A DNA stretch of 8,842 nucleotides from Rhodospirillales bacterium RIFCSPLOWO2_12_FULL_67_15 (GTDB lineage: Bacteria > Pseudomonadota > Alphaproteobacteria > Rhodospirillales > 2-12-FULL-67-15), in NCBI GenBank assembly GCA_001830475.1, contig MIAC01000005.1:8372-17213 (forward strand). The letters are read 5' to 3'. The number at the start of each line of letters is the position of its first letter. Within the stretch, counting starts at the first letter, position 1. This document shows, one piece after another, positions 1-7,463 of this stretch. A program made the translations under genes and the position numbers. A model generated the notes under the pieces. It ran no database searches and had not been told where the DNA came from. It worked only from the letters and a program-made list of their open reading frames with translations.

Positions 1-248
1 GCTATCTCGCCTGCATCGCCGAGAACTACGGCGGCGGCCCGGTCGGGATCGAAACCCTCGCCGCCGCGCTCTCGGAGGAGCGCGACACCCTCGAGGAAGT
101 CGTCGAGCCCTACCTCATCCAACAGGGCTTCGTCATGCGCACCCCGCGCGGGCGCGCGCTCGCCGCCGAAGGCTACCGGCACATGGGGCTGAAATCGCCG
201 CCCTCGCTCGCCCAGCTCGCGCTCCTCAGCGAGAGCGACGATGGCTAG
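1..248 (+). CDS. ruvB: Holliday junction branch migration ATPase RuvB, C-terminal end (5' truncated by window)
   Basis: This is the last 81 residues of RuvB, read from base 3 to a TAG at 246-248. RuvB is the AAA+ hexameric motor that drives branch migration of Holliday junctions together with RuvA, with RuvC as resolvase. Only the C-terminal winged-helix DNA-binding domain is present. Its hallmarks are visible: a [17 protein letters not shown] segment, then [13 protein letters not shown], then RTPRGR and a GYRHMGL ending. The ATPase motifs lie outside the window. The stop overlaps the ATG at 241 of the degenerate ybgC by 8 bases, the kind of overlap expected if ruvB and ybgC were once translationally coupled. 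The ruvB-ybgC-tolQ order is common in alphaproteobacteria. Confidence 0.93.
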   Translation, partial: YLACIAENYGGGPVGIETLAAALSEERDTLEEVVEPYLIQQGFVMRTPRGRALAAEGYRHMGLKSPPSLAQLALLSESDDG

Positions 249-525
249 CTCGCGCCAAAAAAGAGCGCGGGCAACCGCGCAAGGACTTGCCCGGCCGGAG
301 GAAGAGCATATCTACCCGGTGCGGGTTTATTACGCCAACGATCTCCGATTCACGGCTTTAGAAGATATTAAGGAAGGTCTGCATAAGTCAATTTCGACAT
401 TCCGGACGGCGCGGTTCGCGCCGAGCCAGAATCCATTCTTTTCCATACGCCGCTGGACCCCCGCTTTCGCGGGGGTGACGGGTTGGAGACTTAGTCAGAG
501 GTTCCTTAACGCCCCCGAACGGTAG
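241..525 (+). pseudogene. ybgC: Degenerate remnant of acyl-CoA thioesterase YbgC (hotdog fold); homology confined to about 241-351
   Basis: The frame opens with an ATG overlapping the ruvB stop, exactly where ybgC normally starts in this locus. Residues 23-31 read HIYPVRVYY, the start of a YbgC/4HBT hotdog thioesterase. The family normally continues as VYY-EDTDAGGIVY(Y/H)-ANYLKF. Here VYY runs straight into ANDLRF (residues 32-37), so about 11 residues including the catalytic Asp are missing. The loss is what recombination between the two VYY codon triplets would give. After residue 37 similarity stops: the codons become AT-rich and then run into a palindromic repeat, giving a meaningless tail to residue 94. 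Intact YbgC is about 135-150 residues. I infer a non-functional gene. The alternative is an unrelated small ORF with a chance match, which I think less likely given position and motif. Confidence 0.6.
407..476. repeat. Two-hairpin palindromic element, probable dispersed REP/MITE-like repeat upstream of tolQ
   Basis: Two perfect hairpins sit close together. The first has a 7-bp stem at 407-413/417-423 with a 3-base loop. The second has an 8-bp stem, ACCCCCGC at 457-464 and GCGGGGGT at 469-476, around a 4-base loop. On the minus strand that loop is GAAA, a stable GNRA-type tetraloop. The second hairpin and its flanks translate as WTPAFAGVTG on one strand and RHPRESGGP on the other. From general knowledge, those phrases are typical spurious translations of short palindromic repeats scattered through many proteobacterial genomes. 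No T-tract follows, so it is not a standard terminator. True element borders cannot be set from one copy; about 400-495 is plausible. Confidence 0.6.
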
Positions 526-534
526 GATTGAGCG

Positions 535-1266
<732 letters not shown>

Positions 1267-1269
1267 ATC

Positions 1270-1755
<486 letters not shown>

Positions 1756-1764
1756 GGCAGGGCC

Positions 1765-2649
1765 ATGCGCCGGAACGTTATTCTTTCGCTGCTTTTTCAC
1801 GCGACGGTCATCGTCGTCGCGATTGTCGGACTGCCGGATATCGGCAAGCGCGACTTGAATTTCGAGCGCCCGATGACGGTGGACATCGTCAACATCGCGC
1901 CCGAAACCAACGTGCCGCCGCCGCCGCGCCCCGAACCGAAACCGGAGCCGCCCAAGGCCGCGCCGCCGCCGCCGCCCCAGGCCGCGGCGCCGCCCCCGCC
2001 GCCCCCGCCGCCTCCGCCGCCACCGCCCAAGCCCGCGGCCGAGCCCGCGCCGGCGCCTGTGCCGGCGACGAAGCCGGAGCCGGTCAAGGCGAAGCCGAAG
2101 GAGGAACCCCGTCCGCCCGAGCCGCGCCTCGCCAAGGTGCAGCCGAAGCGCAAGCCGCCGCCGCCCGACGAGATGGCTTCGGTCCTCAAGACCCTCGAGG
2201 AGATCAAGCGGCGCCCGCCCAAGGCCGACGAAACGGCCAAGGATCGCAAGCGGACGCCGCCGCCGGAGGAGAAATTCGACGTCGCCGAAATTCAGAAGAC
2301 GCTGACCCAACAGCCGCGCCTGCACGATCCCTCGAAGGCGCTATCCATCAGCGAGATCGACCTGGTGCGCCAGCAGATCGCGCGGTGCTGGAACCTGCCC
2401 GCCGGAGCCAAGGATGCCCACAAGATGACGGTCGAGATCCGGGTGACGATGAACGTGGACGGCACGGTCCGCGAGGCGACCTTGCGCGAGTCGGCGCGGG
2501 CGCAGGCGGACCCGTTCTACCGGGCGATGGCGGAAAGCGCGCTCAGGGCGGTGTTGAATCCGCGCTGCCAACCCTTCAAGCTGCCACCCGACCGCTATGA
2601 GATCTGGCAGGTGATGGAACTGAACTTCGATCCGAAAGAAATCTTGTGA
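1765..2649 (+). CDS. tolA: Tol-Pal system force-transmitting protein TolA (proline-rich linker form)
   Basis: TolA is anchored in the inner membrane, is energised by TolQR, and reaches through the periplasm to contact TolB, Pal and CpoB. The 294-residue product has one N-terminal helix at about 5-23 carrying Ser8 and His12, the SxxxH motif through which TolA couples to TolQR. Residues about 50-170 form an extended linker rich in Pro, Lys and Glu, with runs of 4, 5 and 13 prolines (76-88). The C-terminal TolA/TonB-like domain (about 194-294) contains IARCWNLP and a second cysteine at 268; Cys208 and Cys268 could form a disulphide. E. coli TolA (421 residues) has a long Ala/Lys-rich helical middle domain; the linker here resembles TonB more. 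The start has TAAGG overlapping the tolR stop. Confidence 0.94.
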   Translation: MRRNVILSLLFHATVIVVAIVGLPDIGKRDLNFERPMTVDIVNIAPETNVPPPPRPEPKPEPPKAAPPPPPQAAAPPPPPPPPPPPPPKPAAEPAPAPVPATKPEPVKAKPKEEPRPPEPRLAKVQPKRKPPPPDEMASVLKTLEEIKRRPPKADETAKDRKRTPPPEEKFDVAEIQKTLTQQPRLHDPSKALSISEIDLVRQQIARCWNLPAGAKDAHKMTVEIRVTMNVDGTVREATLRESARAQADPFYRAMAESALRAVLNPRCQPFKLPPDRYEIWQVMELNFDPKEIL

Positions 2650-4010
2650 TGGAGAACTTGAGTCGGAAGGGACGAGCTCGGCGCCGGGCGGCGGCGTGGA
2701 TCGCGACCGGCGCGGCGCTCGGCGCGCTCGGGGCGCTCGATCCGGCCCGGGCCGAACTGCGCATCGACATCACACGCGGCACGGTCGAGCAGATGCCGAT
2801 CGCCATCACCCATTTCCTCGGCGGCAACAACGTCGAACAGAACCACGGCCGCAACGTCGCCCGCGTCATCTCCGCCAACCTGGAACGCTCCGGCCTGTTC
2901 CGCCCGATCGATCCCAAGGCCTTTATCCAGACCGCGGAATCGCTCGGCAACTTGCCGCGCTTCGGCGATTGGCGCGTGATCAACGCGCAAGCGCTGGTCC
3001 AGGGCCGGGTCCAGATCGTTCCCGACGGAAGGCTCAGGGCCGAGTTCCGGCTCTGGGACGTGTTCGCCGAACAGCAGATGGTCGGGCTCGCCTATCACAC
3101 GGTGCCGGACAACTGGCGCCGCGTCGCGCACATCATCTCGGACGCCATCTACAAGCGCATCACCGGCGAGGACGGCTACTTCGACACCCGCGTCGTCTAC
3201 ATCGCGGAAAGCGGACCGGCGCGCAGGCGCGTCAAGCGGCTCGCGATCATGGACCAGGACGGCGAGAACCACCGCTTCCTCACCGACGGCAGCTCGCTGG
3301 TGCTGACGCCGCGCTTCTCGCCGACGCTGCAGGAGATCACCTATCTGTCGTATTACCAAAACGTGCCGCGGGTGTATCTGTTCAACATCGACACCGGACG
3401 GCAGGAGGTCGTCGGCGATTTCCCCGGCATGACCTTCGCGCCGCGCTTCTCGCCCGACGGCAAGAAGGTGATCATGAGCATGGCGCAGGACGGCAATTCG
3501 GAAATCTTCACGATGGATCTCCGCACCCGGACCGTGGCGCAACTCACGTTCCATTCCGCCATCGACACCTCGCCCACCTATTCGCCCGACAGCAGCCAGA
3601 TCGTGTTCAACTCCGACCGGGGCGGCAGCCAGCAGCTCTATGTCATGGACGCCAACGGCCGCAACGTGCGCCGAATCAGCTTCGGCACGGGCAAGTACGC
3701 GACTCCGGTGTGGTCCCCGCGCGGCGATTTGATCGCGTTCACCAAGTTGCACCAGGGACGGTTTTATGTCGGCGTCATGCGCACCGACGGCAGCGGTGAG
3801 AGGCTCTTGGTCGAGGACTTCCTGGTCGAGGCGCCGACCTGGGCGCCGAACGGCCGCGTGCTGATGTATTTCCGCCAGCAGCCCACCGACGCCCGCGGCG
3901 GCGGCGGCCGCGCCCGCCTCTACAGCATTGATTTGACAGGCCATAACGAGCGCGAGATCGTCACGCCCACGGACGCTTCCGATCCGGCCTGGTCGCCTCT
4001 CATTCCCTAA
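2649..4010 (+). CDS. tolB: Tol-Pal system beta-propeller protein TolB
   Basis: TolB is the soluble periplasmic protein that shuttles between TolA and Pal and controls when Pal binds peptidoglycan. From the ATG at 2649 it has 453 residues. The Arg-rich start, the hydrophobic stretch [16 protein letters not shown] and the ARA|ELRID site predict a Sec signal peptide cut after residue 35. The N-terminal domain covers about 36-165. Repeated propeller blades follow, each with a (F/Y/W)SPxG/D-type turn: [37 protein letters not shown] and [11 protein letters not shown]. The ATG shares one base with the tolA stop (TGATG), suggesting translational coupling; a GTG at 2646 is a possible alternative one codon earlier. 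The Shine-Dalgarno is weak, which fits coupling. Confidence 0.96.
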   Translation: MENLSRKGRARRRAAAWIATGAALGALGALDPARAELRIDITRGTVEQMPIAITHFLGGNNVEQNHGRNVARVISANLERSGLFRPIDPKAFIQTAESLGNLPRFGDWRVINAQALVQGRVQIVPDGRLRAEFRLWDVFAEQQMVGLAYHTVPDNWRRVAHIISDAIYKRITGEDGYFDTRVVYIAESGPARRRVKRLAIMDQDGENHRFLTDGSSLVLTPRFSPTLQEITYLSYYQNVPRVYLFNIDTGRQEVVGDFPGMTFAPRFSPDGKKVIMSMAQDGNSEIFTMDLRTRTVAQLTFHSAIDTSPTYSPDSSQIVFNSDRGGSQQLYVMDANGRNVRRISFGTGKYATPVWSPRGDLIAFTKLHQGRFYVGVMRTDGSGERLLVEDFLVEAPTWAPNGRVLMYFRQQPTDARGGGGRARLYSIDLTGHNEREIVTPTDASDPAWSPLIP

Positions 4011-4110
4011 CAGGGTTCGGATCGAACTCATTAACCATGGCCGCCGACCTCCGATGTTGGGGCTGGTCCCTTATGGAAAAGGTTAAAGGGGACGAGGACA
4101 AAGATTTTTC

Positions 4111-4139
4111 TTGGAATTCAGGCTTTAACCCATTAATAC
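4111..4139 (+). promoter_or_regulatory. Candidate sigma70-type promoter for pal
   Basis: TTGGAA at 4111-4116 and TAATAC at 4134-4139 are separated by exactly 17 bases. Both hexamers are close to the TTGACA and TATAAT consensus. They lie in an AT-rich stretch of the 210-base tolB-pal gap, otherwise unusual for this GC-rich locus. Transcription would begin near 4146 and give a leader of about 75 bases. This is a prediction from sequence only. Confidence 0.55.
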
Positions 4140-4187
4140 ACGGCCCATCACGCCGCTCGGAACCATCCCCGGCTTCCGAGGGCCGTG
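4139..4187 (+). other. Nested inverted repeats in the pal promoter/leader
   Basis: An outer 8-bp inverted repeat, CACGGCCC at 4139-4146 and GGGCCGTG at 4180-4187, encloses an inner 7-bp one, CTCGGAA at 4156-4162 and TTCCGAG at 4174-4180, with an 11-base loop. G4180 can belong to only one of the two stems. In a read-through transcript from tolB both stems could stack. A transcript starting near 4146 would contain essentially only the inner stem. No T-run follows, so it is not an intrinsic terminator. It could be an operator or a leader structure; no function is shown. Confidence 0.45.
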
Positions 4188-4220
4188 GGTTCCAGAAGCT
4201 CCCGCGAGGAGGAGACATCA

Positions 4221-4730
4221 ATGCACGTTAGAATTTTATCCGTATTGGCCGCCGTTGCCCTGGTTGCCGCTTGTGAAACCGCCCCCGAGGGCGGCGCCGG
4301 CGCCGCTGGTGCGGGTGCGGCCCCGGCTGCGGCACCGACTACGGCCGCCGTTCTTCCGGGTTCGCAGCAAGACTTGGTCGTCAACGTCGGCGATCGCGTC
4401 TTTTTCGATTTCGACAAATTCAACCTCAAGCCGGAAGCGCAGCGCACCCTCGAGCGTCAGGCCGCCTGGCTGAAGCGGTATCCGAACATCCGCGTCCTGC
4501 TCGCCGGCAATTGCGACGAGCGCGGCACGCGCGAATACAACTTGGCGCTCGGCGAGCGCCGGGCGAACTCGACGAAAAACTATCTCGTTTCCCAGGGCGT
4601 CGCCGCGGATCGGATTCGCACCATCTCCTACGGCAAGGAACGCCCGACCGCGCTCGGCTCGAACGAGGCGGCGTGGGCGCAGAATCGGAACACGATCTCC
4701 TCGGTGGTCAGCGGCGCCGCGGGGAGCTGA
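4221..4730 (+). CDS. pal: Peptidoglycan-associated outer-membrane lipoprotein Pal
   Basis: Pal anchors the outer membrane to peptidoglycan and is the end target of the Tol machine. The 169-residue precursor has a short lipoprotein signal with lipobox VAAC; Cys18 is the lipidated residue. Glu rather than Asp at position +2 fits sorting to the outer membrane. An Ala/Gly/Pro-rich tether (about 22-45) precedes the OmpA-like domain: FFDFDKFNLKPEA (61-73), then LLAGNCDERGTREYNLALG (93-111) and ERRANSTKNYL, which carry the diaminopimelate-binding Asp and Arg positions, and SYGKERP (136-142). I chose the ATG at 4221 because of the strong GAGGAGGAGA at 4206-4215 and because it gives a clean signal peptide; an in-frame GTG at 4185 does not. 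Its own promoter and a strong terminator suggest a single-gene transcript. Confidence 0.96.
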   Translation: MHVRILSVLAAVALVAACETAPEGGAGAAGAGAAPAAAPTTAAVLPGSQQDLVVNVGDRVFFDFDKFNLKPEAQRTLERQAAWLKRYPNIRVLLAGNCDERGTREYNLALGERRANSTKNYLVSQGVAADRIRTISYGKERPTALGSNEAAWAQNRNTISSVVSGAAGS

Positions 4731-4762
4731 TCGTCTAGCTTCGCCGCCTTAAAACATAAAAA

Positions 4763-4808
4763 GCGCTTGCCCGACCGGTCTTCCGGGGTGGGCAAGCGCC
4801 TTTTTTTT
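4763..4808 (+). terminator. Strong rho-independent terminator after pal
   Basis: A perfect 10-bp stem (GCGCTTGCCC at 4763-4772, GGGCAAGCGC at 4790-4799) contains an inner CCGG/CCGG stem with a TCTT loop and is followed by eight T residues at 4801-4808. Five A residues at 4758-4762 give a shorter T-run on the minus strand, so it may also stop antisense transcription. It lies 32 bases after the pal stop and separates pal from cpoB. Confidence 0.92.
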
Positions 4809-4902
4809 GCCTAGAATCGCGCCTACATCATCGTCGTCTCTCCAGCCGCGGCGGCCGGTATTCGACCCGCTTTTTTGGACGATAAACGTGTGGGCTCCGA
4901 CC

Positions 4903-6021
4903 ATGAAACTCTTGTTCTTAGAGCGGTTCTCGGCGGCTCCGGCGGCCCTGTTGCGGGGCGCTCTCGCCGGCTTGGTGCTGTGGACGGCGCTCGCCCTGCC
5001 TGCGGGCGCGCAGGACACGGCTCGGCTGCTCGAGCGGATTCAGCGGCTCGAGCGCGACCTCCAGACGCTCAACATGCAGGTCGCGCGCGGCGCCATGGCT
5101 CCGCCCGCGGGCGCGCAAGGATCTTCGGACATGGCTCCGCTGCTCGATCGGATGCAGCGGCTCGAGCGCGACCTCCAGACGCTCAACGTGCAGGTCGCGC
5201 GCGGCGCCATGGCCCCCGTCGCGCGCGAAGGCGGCGCGGGACCCGGCGCCGCCCAGCCGCTGGCGCCGGCCAGCGCGGCGTCGCTGCAGATCCGCCTCGG
5301 CGCGTTGGAGGAGGAGCTTCGCGCCGTCACCGGCGCGTTCGAAAACTTCAGCCACCAAGTGCAACTGCTCAATCAACGCCTCGACAAGCTCACCGGCGAT
5401 CTCGATTACCGCCTCGGCGCGCTCGAGCGCGGCGGCGCGCCCGGAGCGCCGCGCGGCCAAGCCTCGCCGCTTCCTCCGGCGGTGGAGACGGCGCCGCCGC
5501 CCGGGGCGAGGGAAGGGGTTCTCGGCTCCGTGAGCGAGCGCGAACTTTCGCCGCAAGCCGGCGCCGCCGCCCCGGCCCGCCCGGCTCTGGCTCCCGGCGC
5601 AAGCCCGGCCAAGGCTCCGGGCATCCTGCCCCCGGGTCCGGCCAAGGATCAGTACGCCTTCGCCTTCGGACTTCTGCGCCAAGCCAACTACGACCAGGCC
5701 GAACTCGCGCTCGCCGAGTTCGTCAAGACCCATCCCGACGACCCGCTCGCCGGCAACGCGCGTTACTGGTTGGGGGAGGCTTACTACGTGCGCGGCAATC
5801 ACCTGAAGGCGGCCGAGGTGTTCGCGGAAAACTACAAGCTCGATCCCAAGGGCGCGAAAGCGCCCGACACGCTCTTGAAGCTCGGCATGTCGCTCGCGAT
5901 CTTGGACAAGGGTCAGCAGGCCTGCATCACCTACGGCGAGTTGCGCAAAAAGTTCCCCGATGCGCCGCCGGCGATCAAAACCAACCTGGAGCGGGAGCGC
6001 AAGCGGCTCTCCTGCAAGTAG
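4903..6021 (+). CDS. cpoB: Periplasmic Tol-Pal accessory protein CpoB (YbgF)
   Basis: CpoB (YbgF) is a periplasmic protein that binds TolA and coordinates outer-membrane constriction with septal peptidoglycan synthesis. The 372-residue product begins with a Sec signal (hydrophobic at about 14-32, likely cut after AGA at 34-36). Two near-identical coiled-coil segments follow (about 42-60 and 80-98, each with QRLERDLQTLN), then a third coil around 127-176 and a Pro/Ala-rich linker. The C-terminal TPR domain, from about 248, contains FVKTHPDDPLAGNARYWLGE and YKLDPKGAKAPDTLLKLG, the YbgF signature. The length exceeds E. coli CpoB (about 260 residues) because of the duplication and linker. The ATG at 4903 gives the best signal peptide but has a weak Shine-Dalgarno; an in-frame GTG at 4888 is possible. 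It lies downstream of the pal terminator with no clear promoter seen. Confidence 0.92.
   Translation: MKLLFLERFSAAPAALLRGALAGLVLWTALALPAGAQDTARLLERIQRLERDLQTLNMQVARGAMAPPAGAQGSSDMAPLLDRMQRLERDLQTLNVQVARGAMAPVAREGGAGPGAAQPLAPASAASLQIRLGALEEELRAVTGAFENFSHQVQLLNQRLDKLTGDLDYRLGALERGGAPGAPRGQASPLPPAVETAPPPGAREGVLGSVSERELSPQAGAAAPARPALAPGASPAKAPGILPPGPAKDQYAFAFGLLRQANYDQAELALAEFVKTHPDDPLAGNARYWLGEAYYVRGNHLKAAEVFAENYKLDPKGAKAPDTLLKLGMSLAILDKGQQACITYGELRKKFPDAPPAIKTNLERERKRLSCK
4999..5217 (+). repeat. In-frame tandem duplication inside cpoB
   Basis: Unit 1 is 4999-5103 (residues 33-67) and unit 2 is 5104-5217 (residues 68-105). Both begin PAGAQ and end ARGAMAP. Unit 2 has three extra residues (GSS, 9 bases) just after PAGAQ. 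Over the core, 5041-5100 against 5155-5214, 58 of 60 bases match. One difference changes Met to Val and the other is silent. The unit begins at the predicted signal-peptide cleavage region, so the PAGAQ sequence itself was copied. Confidence 0.9.
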
Positions 6022-6028
6022 CCGGCCG

Positions 6029-7381
6029 ATGCCCGCTCCGGTTCGCTCTCTCGACGACGCCTTCGCCCAAGCGATGGCCGCGCTCGGACCGTTCGAGGCC
6101 CGGCCGCATCTCGCGGCGGCGGTCTCGGGCGGCGCCGACAGCCTCGCGTTGGCGCTGCTGGCCGAGCGCTGGGTAGCCGCCCGCGGCGGCCGCGTCACCG
6201 CGCTTACCCTCGACCACGGCCTGCGCCCCGAATCCGCCGGGGAAGCGCGCCGCGTCGGCGCCTGGCTCGCCGCGCGCGGCATCGCGCACGGCGTTCTCGA
6301 TTGGCCGGGGGCGAAGCCCCGGAGCGCCATCCAGGCCCGCGCGCGCGCCGCGCGCTACGCCATTCTCGGCGCGTGGTGCCGCGATGCCGGCGTCCTCCAC
6401 CTTCTTCTCGCCCATCAGATGGAGGACCAGGCGGAAACCTTGCTCCTGCGCCTCGCGGGCGGAAGCGGTCCGGACGGGCTCGCTGGGATGTCCGCCCTGG
6501 TCGAAAGGCCCGAGGTACGCATTTTGCGTCCGCTGCTCGGAGTTTCGCGCCGCGCGCTCGAATCCTTCCTCGCCGGCCTCGGACAGGAATGGATCGAGGA
6601 CCCCTCGAATCGCGATTCGCGCTTCGCGCGGACGCGCGTTCGCGCCAGCCTGCCCGCGCTCGCCGCCCAAGGGGTGACGGCGGCAAGCCTGGCGGCGGCC
6701 GCGCGACGCTTCGCCGATGTCCGCGTCGCGCTGGAGGCGGCGACGGCGGCGCTGCTCGCGCGCGCTGCCCGCGTTCATCCGGCCGGGTTCGCCGTTCTTT
6801 CGCTGTCCGAGCTGCGCGCTGCGCCGGCCGAAATCGCCGCCCGCGCGCTCGCCCGCGCGCTCGCCGCCGTGGGCGGGCGGACGCACCCGCCCGCTCTCGC
6901 TAAATCCGCCCGGATTCTCGCCGCGGCCGCGGCGCGGCCGGAGGGCCGCGGCAACCTCGCCGCGCTGGCCGGGTGCGTGGTCGAACTGCGCGCGGGTTCC
7001 GGCACAGCCGAGCTTCTTCTTCGGCGCGAGGGGCGCGGCCTGCCGGCGCCCGAGCCCGTCGCCTCGACCATCCGGCGCGGATGGGACGGCCGTTTCGACC
7101 TCGCGGTTTCCTCCGCGCCTACCCCTCTCATCCTGGCGCCGCTCGGAGAAGAGGGCTGGATCGAGATCGTTCGCGCCGCGCCGGCCTTGAGGGATTGCCC
7201 CATCCCGAGGCCGGTTCGCGCCGTCCTGCCCGCGCTCAGCGATGCGCAAGGCGTGGTGCGGGTCCCGCATCTCGGCTACAACCGTCCGGGAACGGAAGCG
7301 TGGTTAATGGCGGCGGAAGCCGTTTTCCGCCCCCGCCGGCCGCTGGTTTCGCCCGGTTTTTTTGTTGCGTCCATTGCCTGA
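6029..7381 (+). CDS. tilS: tRNA(Ile)-lysidine synthetase TilS
   Basis: TilS uses ATP and lysine to convert cytidine 34 of tRNA-Ile2 (CAU anticodon) to lysidine, switching it from Met to Ile charging and AUG to AUA decoding; it is normally essential. The 450-residue product opens with the PP-loop ATPase motif SGGADS (33-38), followed by [10 protein letters not shown] (60-69), [20 protein letters not shown] (128-147) and [18 protein letters not shown] (188-205), all TilS hallmarks. The common form of the third motif is HHxDDQAET; here it is HQMEDQAET, which I take as a lineage variant. The C-terminal part is Ala/Arg-rich and less conserved. The ATG at 6029 lies 7 bases after cpoB and has no clear Shine-Dalgarno, suggesting co-transcription and coupling. 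An ATG at 5960 would add 23 Arg/Ser-rich residues overlapping cpoB and is less likely. Confidence 0.94.
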   Translation: MPAPVRSLDDAFAQAMAALGPFEARPHLAAAVSGGADSLALALLAERWVAARGGRVTALTLDHGLRPESAGEARRVGAWLAARGIAHGVLDWPGAKPRSAIQARARAARYAILGAWCRDAGVLHLLLAHQMEDQAETLLLRLAGGSGPDGLAGMSALVERPEVRILRPLLGVSRRALESFLAGLGQEWIEDPSNRDSRFARTRVRASLPALAAQGVTAASLAAAARRFADVRVALEAATAALLARAARVHPAGFAVLSLSELRAAPAEIAARALARALAAVGGRTHPPALAKSARILAAAAARPEGRGNLAALAGCVVELRAGSGTAELLLRREGRGLPAPEPVASTIRRGWDGRFDLAVSSAPTPLILAPLGEEGWIEIVRAAPALRDCPIPRPVRAVLPALSDAQGVVRVPHLGYNRPGTEAWLMAAEAVFRPRRPLVSPGFFVASIA

Positions 7382-7425
7382 GCGGTGGACGATATTAAAT
7401 ATAACTGGTGTTGTCAGGTATAGGC

Positions 7426-7442
7426 GGGGCGGACGCCGCCCC
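7426..7442 (+). promoter_or_regulatory. GC-rich hairpin just upstream of the ftsH ribosome binding site
   Basis: GGGGCGG at 7426-7432 and CCGCCCC at 7436-7442 form a perfect 7-bp stem with an ACG loop. It ends two bases before the AGGAAAGGA (7445-7453) that serves the ftsH GTG. No T-run follows, so it is a poor terminator for tilS. It leaves the Shine-Dalgarno unpaired. It follows an AT-rich patch (about 7391-7405, containing TATAAC) that may belong to an ftsH promoter, but I could not place a well-spaced -35 box. Confidence 0.4.
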
Positions 7443-7463
7443 CCAGGAAAGGATTCAAGTCCC

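Noticed and set aside
287..315. Weak promoter-like pair (TTGCCC at 287-292, TATCTA at 309-314) upstream of tolQ
   Set aside because: The -10 box matches only half the consensus, the spacing is 16, and it lies within the old ybgC coding remnant.
2595..4031. Minus-strand open frame (478 codons) opposite tolB
   Set aside because: It lies exactly antisense to a full-length TolB, is Asp/Val/Arg-rich, and shows no recognisable domain.
4185..4220. Upstream GTG start for pal (12 extra residues)
   Set aside because: It would place charged residues (RSSREEE) before the lipoprotein signal. The ATG at 4221 has an excellent Shine-Dalgarno and a normal lipobox distance.
4037..4231. Possible 64-codon gene between tolB and pal
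   Set aside because: It has no recognisable motif, runs across the predicted pal promoter and through the pal Shine-Dalgarno and start, and shows no convincing ribosome binding site of its own.
4807..4902. Upstream TTG start for cpoB (32 extra residues)
   Set aside because: It would begin inside the terminator T-tract and bury the signal peptide behind a polar leader.
4918..6330. Minus-strand open frame (470 codons) opposite cpoB and tilS
   Set aside because: It is antisense to two motif-supported genes. Its apparent internal repeat merely mirrors the cpoB duplication.
7426..7453. RNA thermometer controlling ftsH
   Set aside because: The hairpin does not pair with the Shine-Dalgarno or the GTG, and I see no upstream anti-Shine-Dalgarno sequence, so there is no thermometer logic in the sequence.
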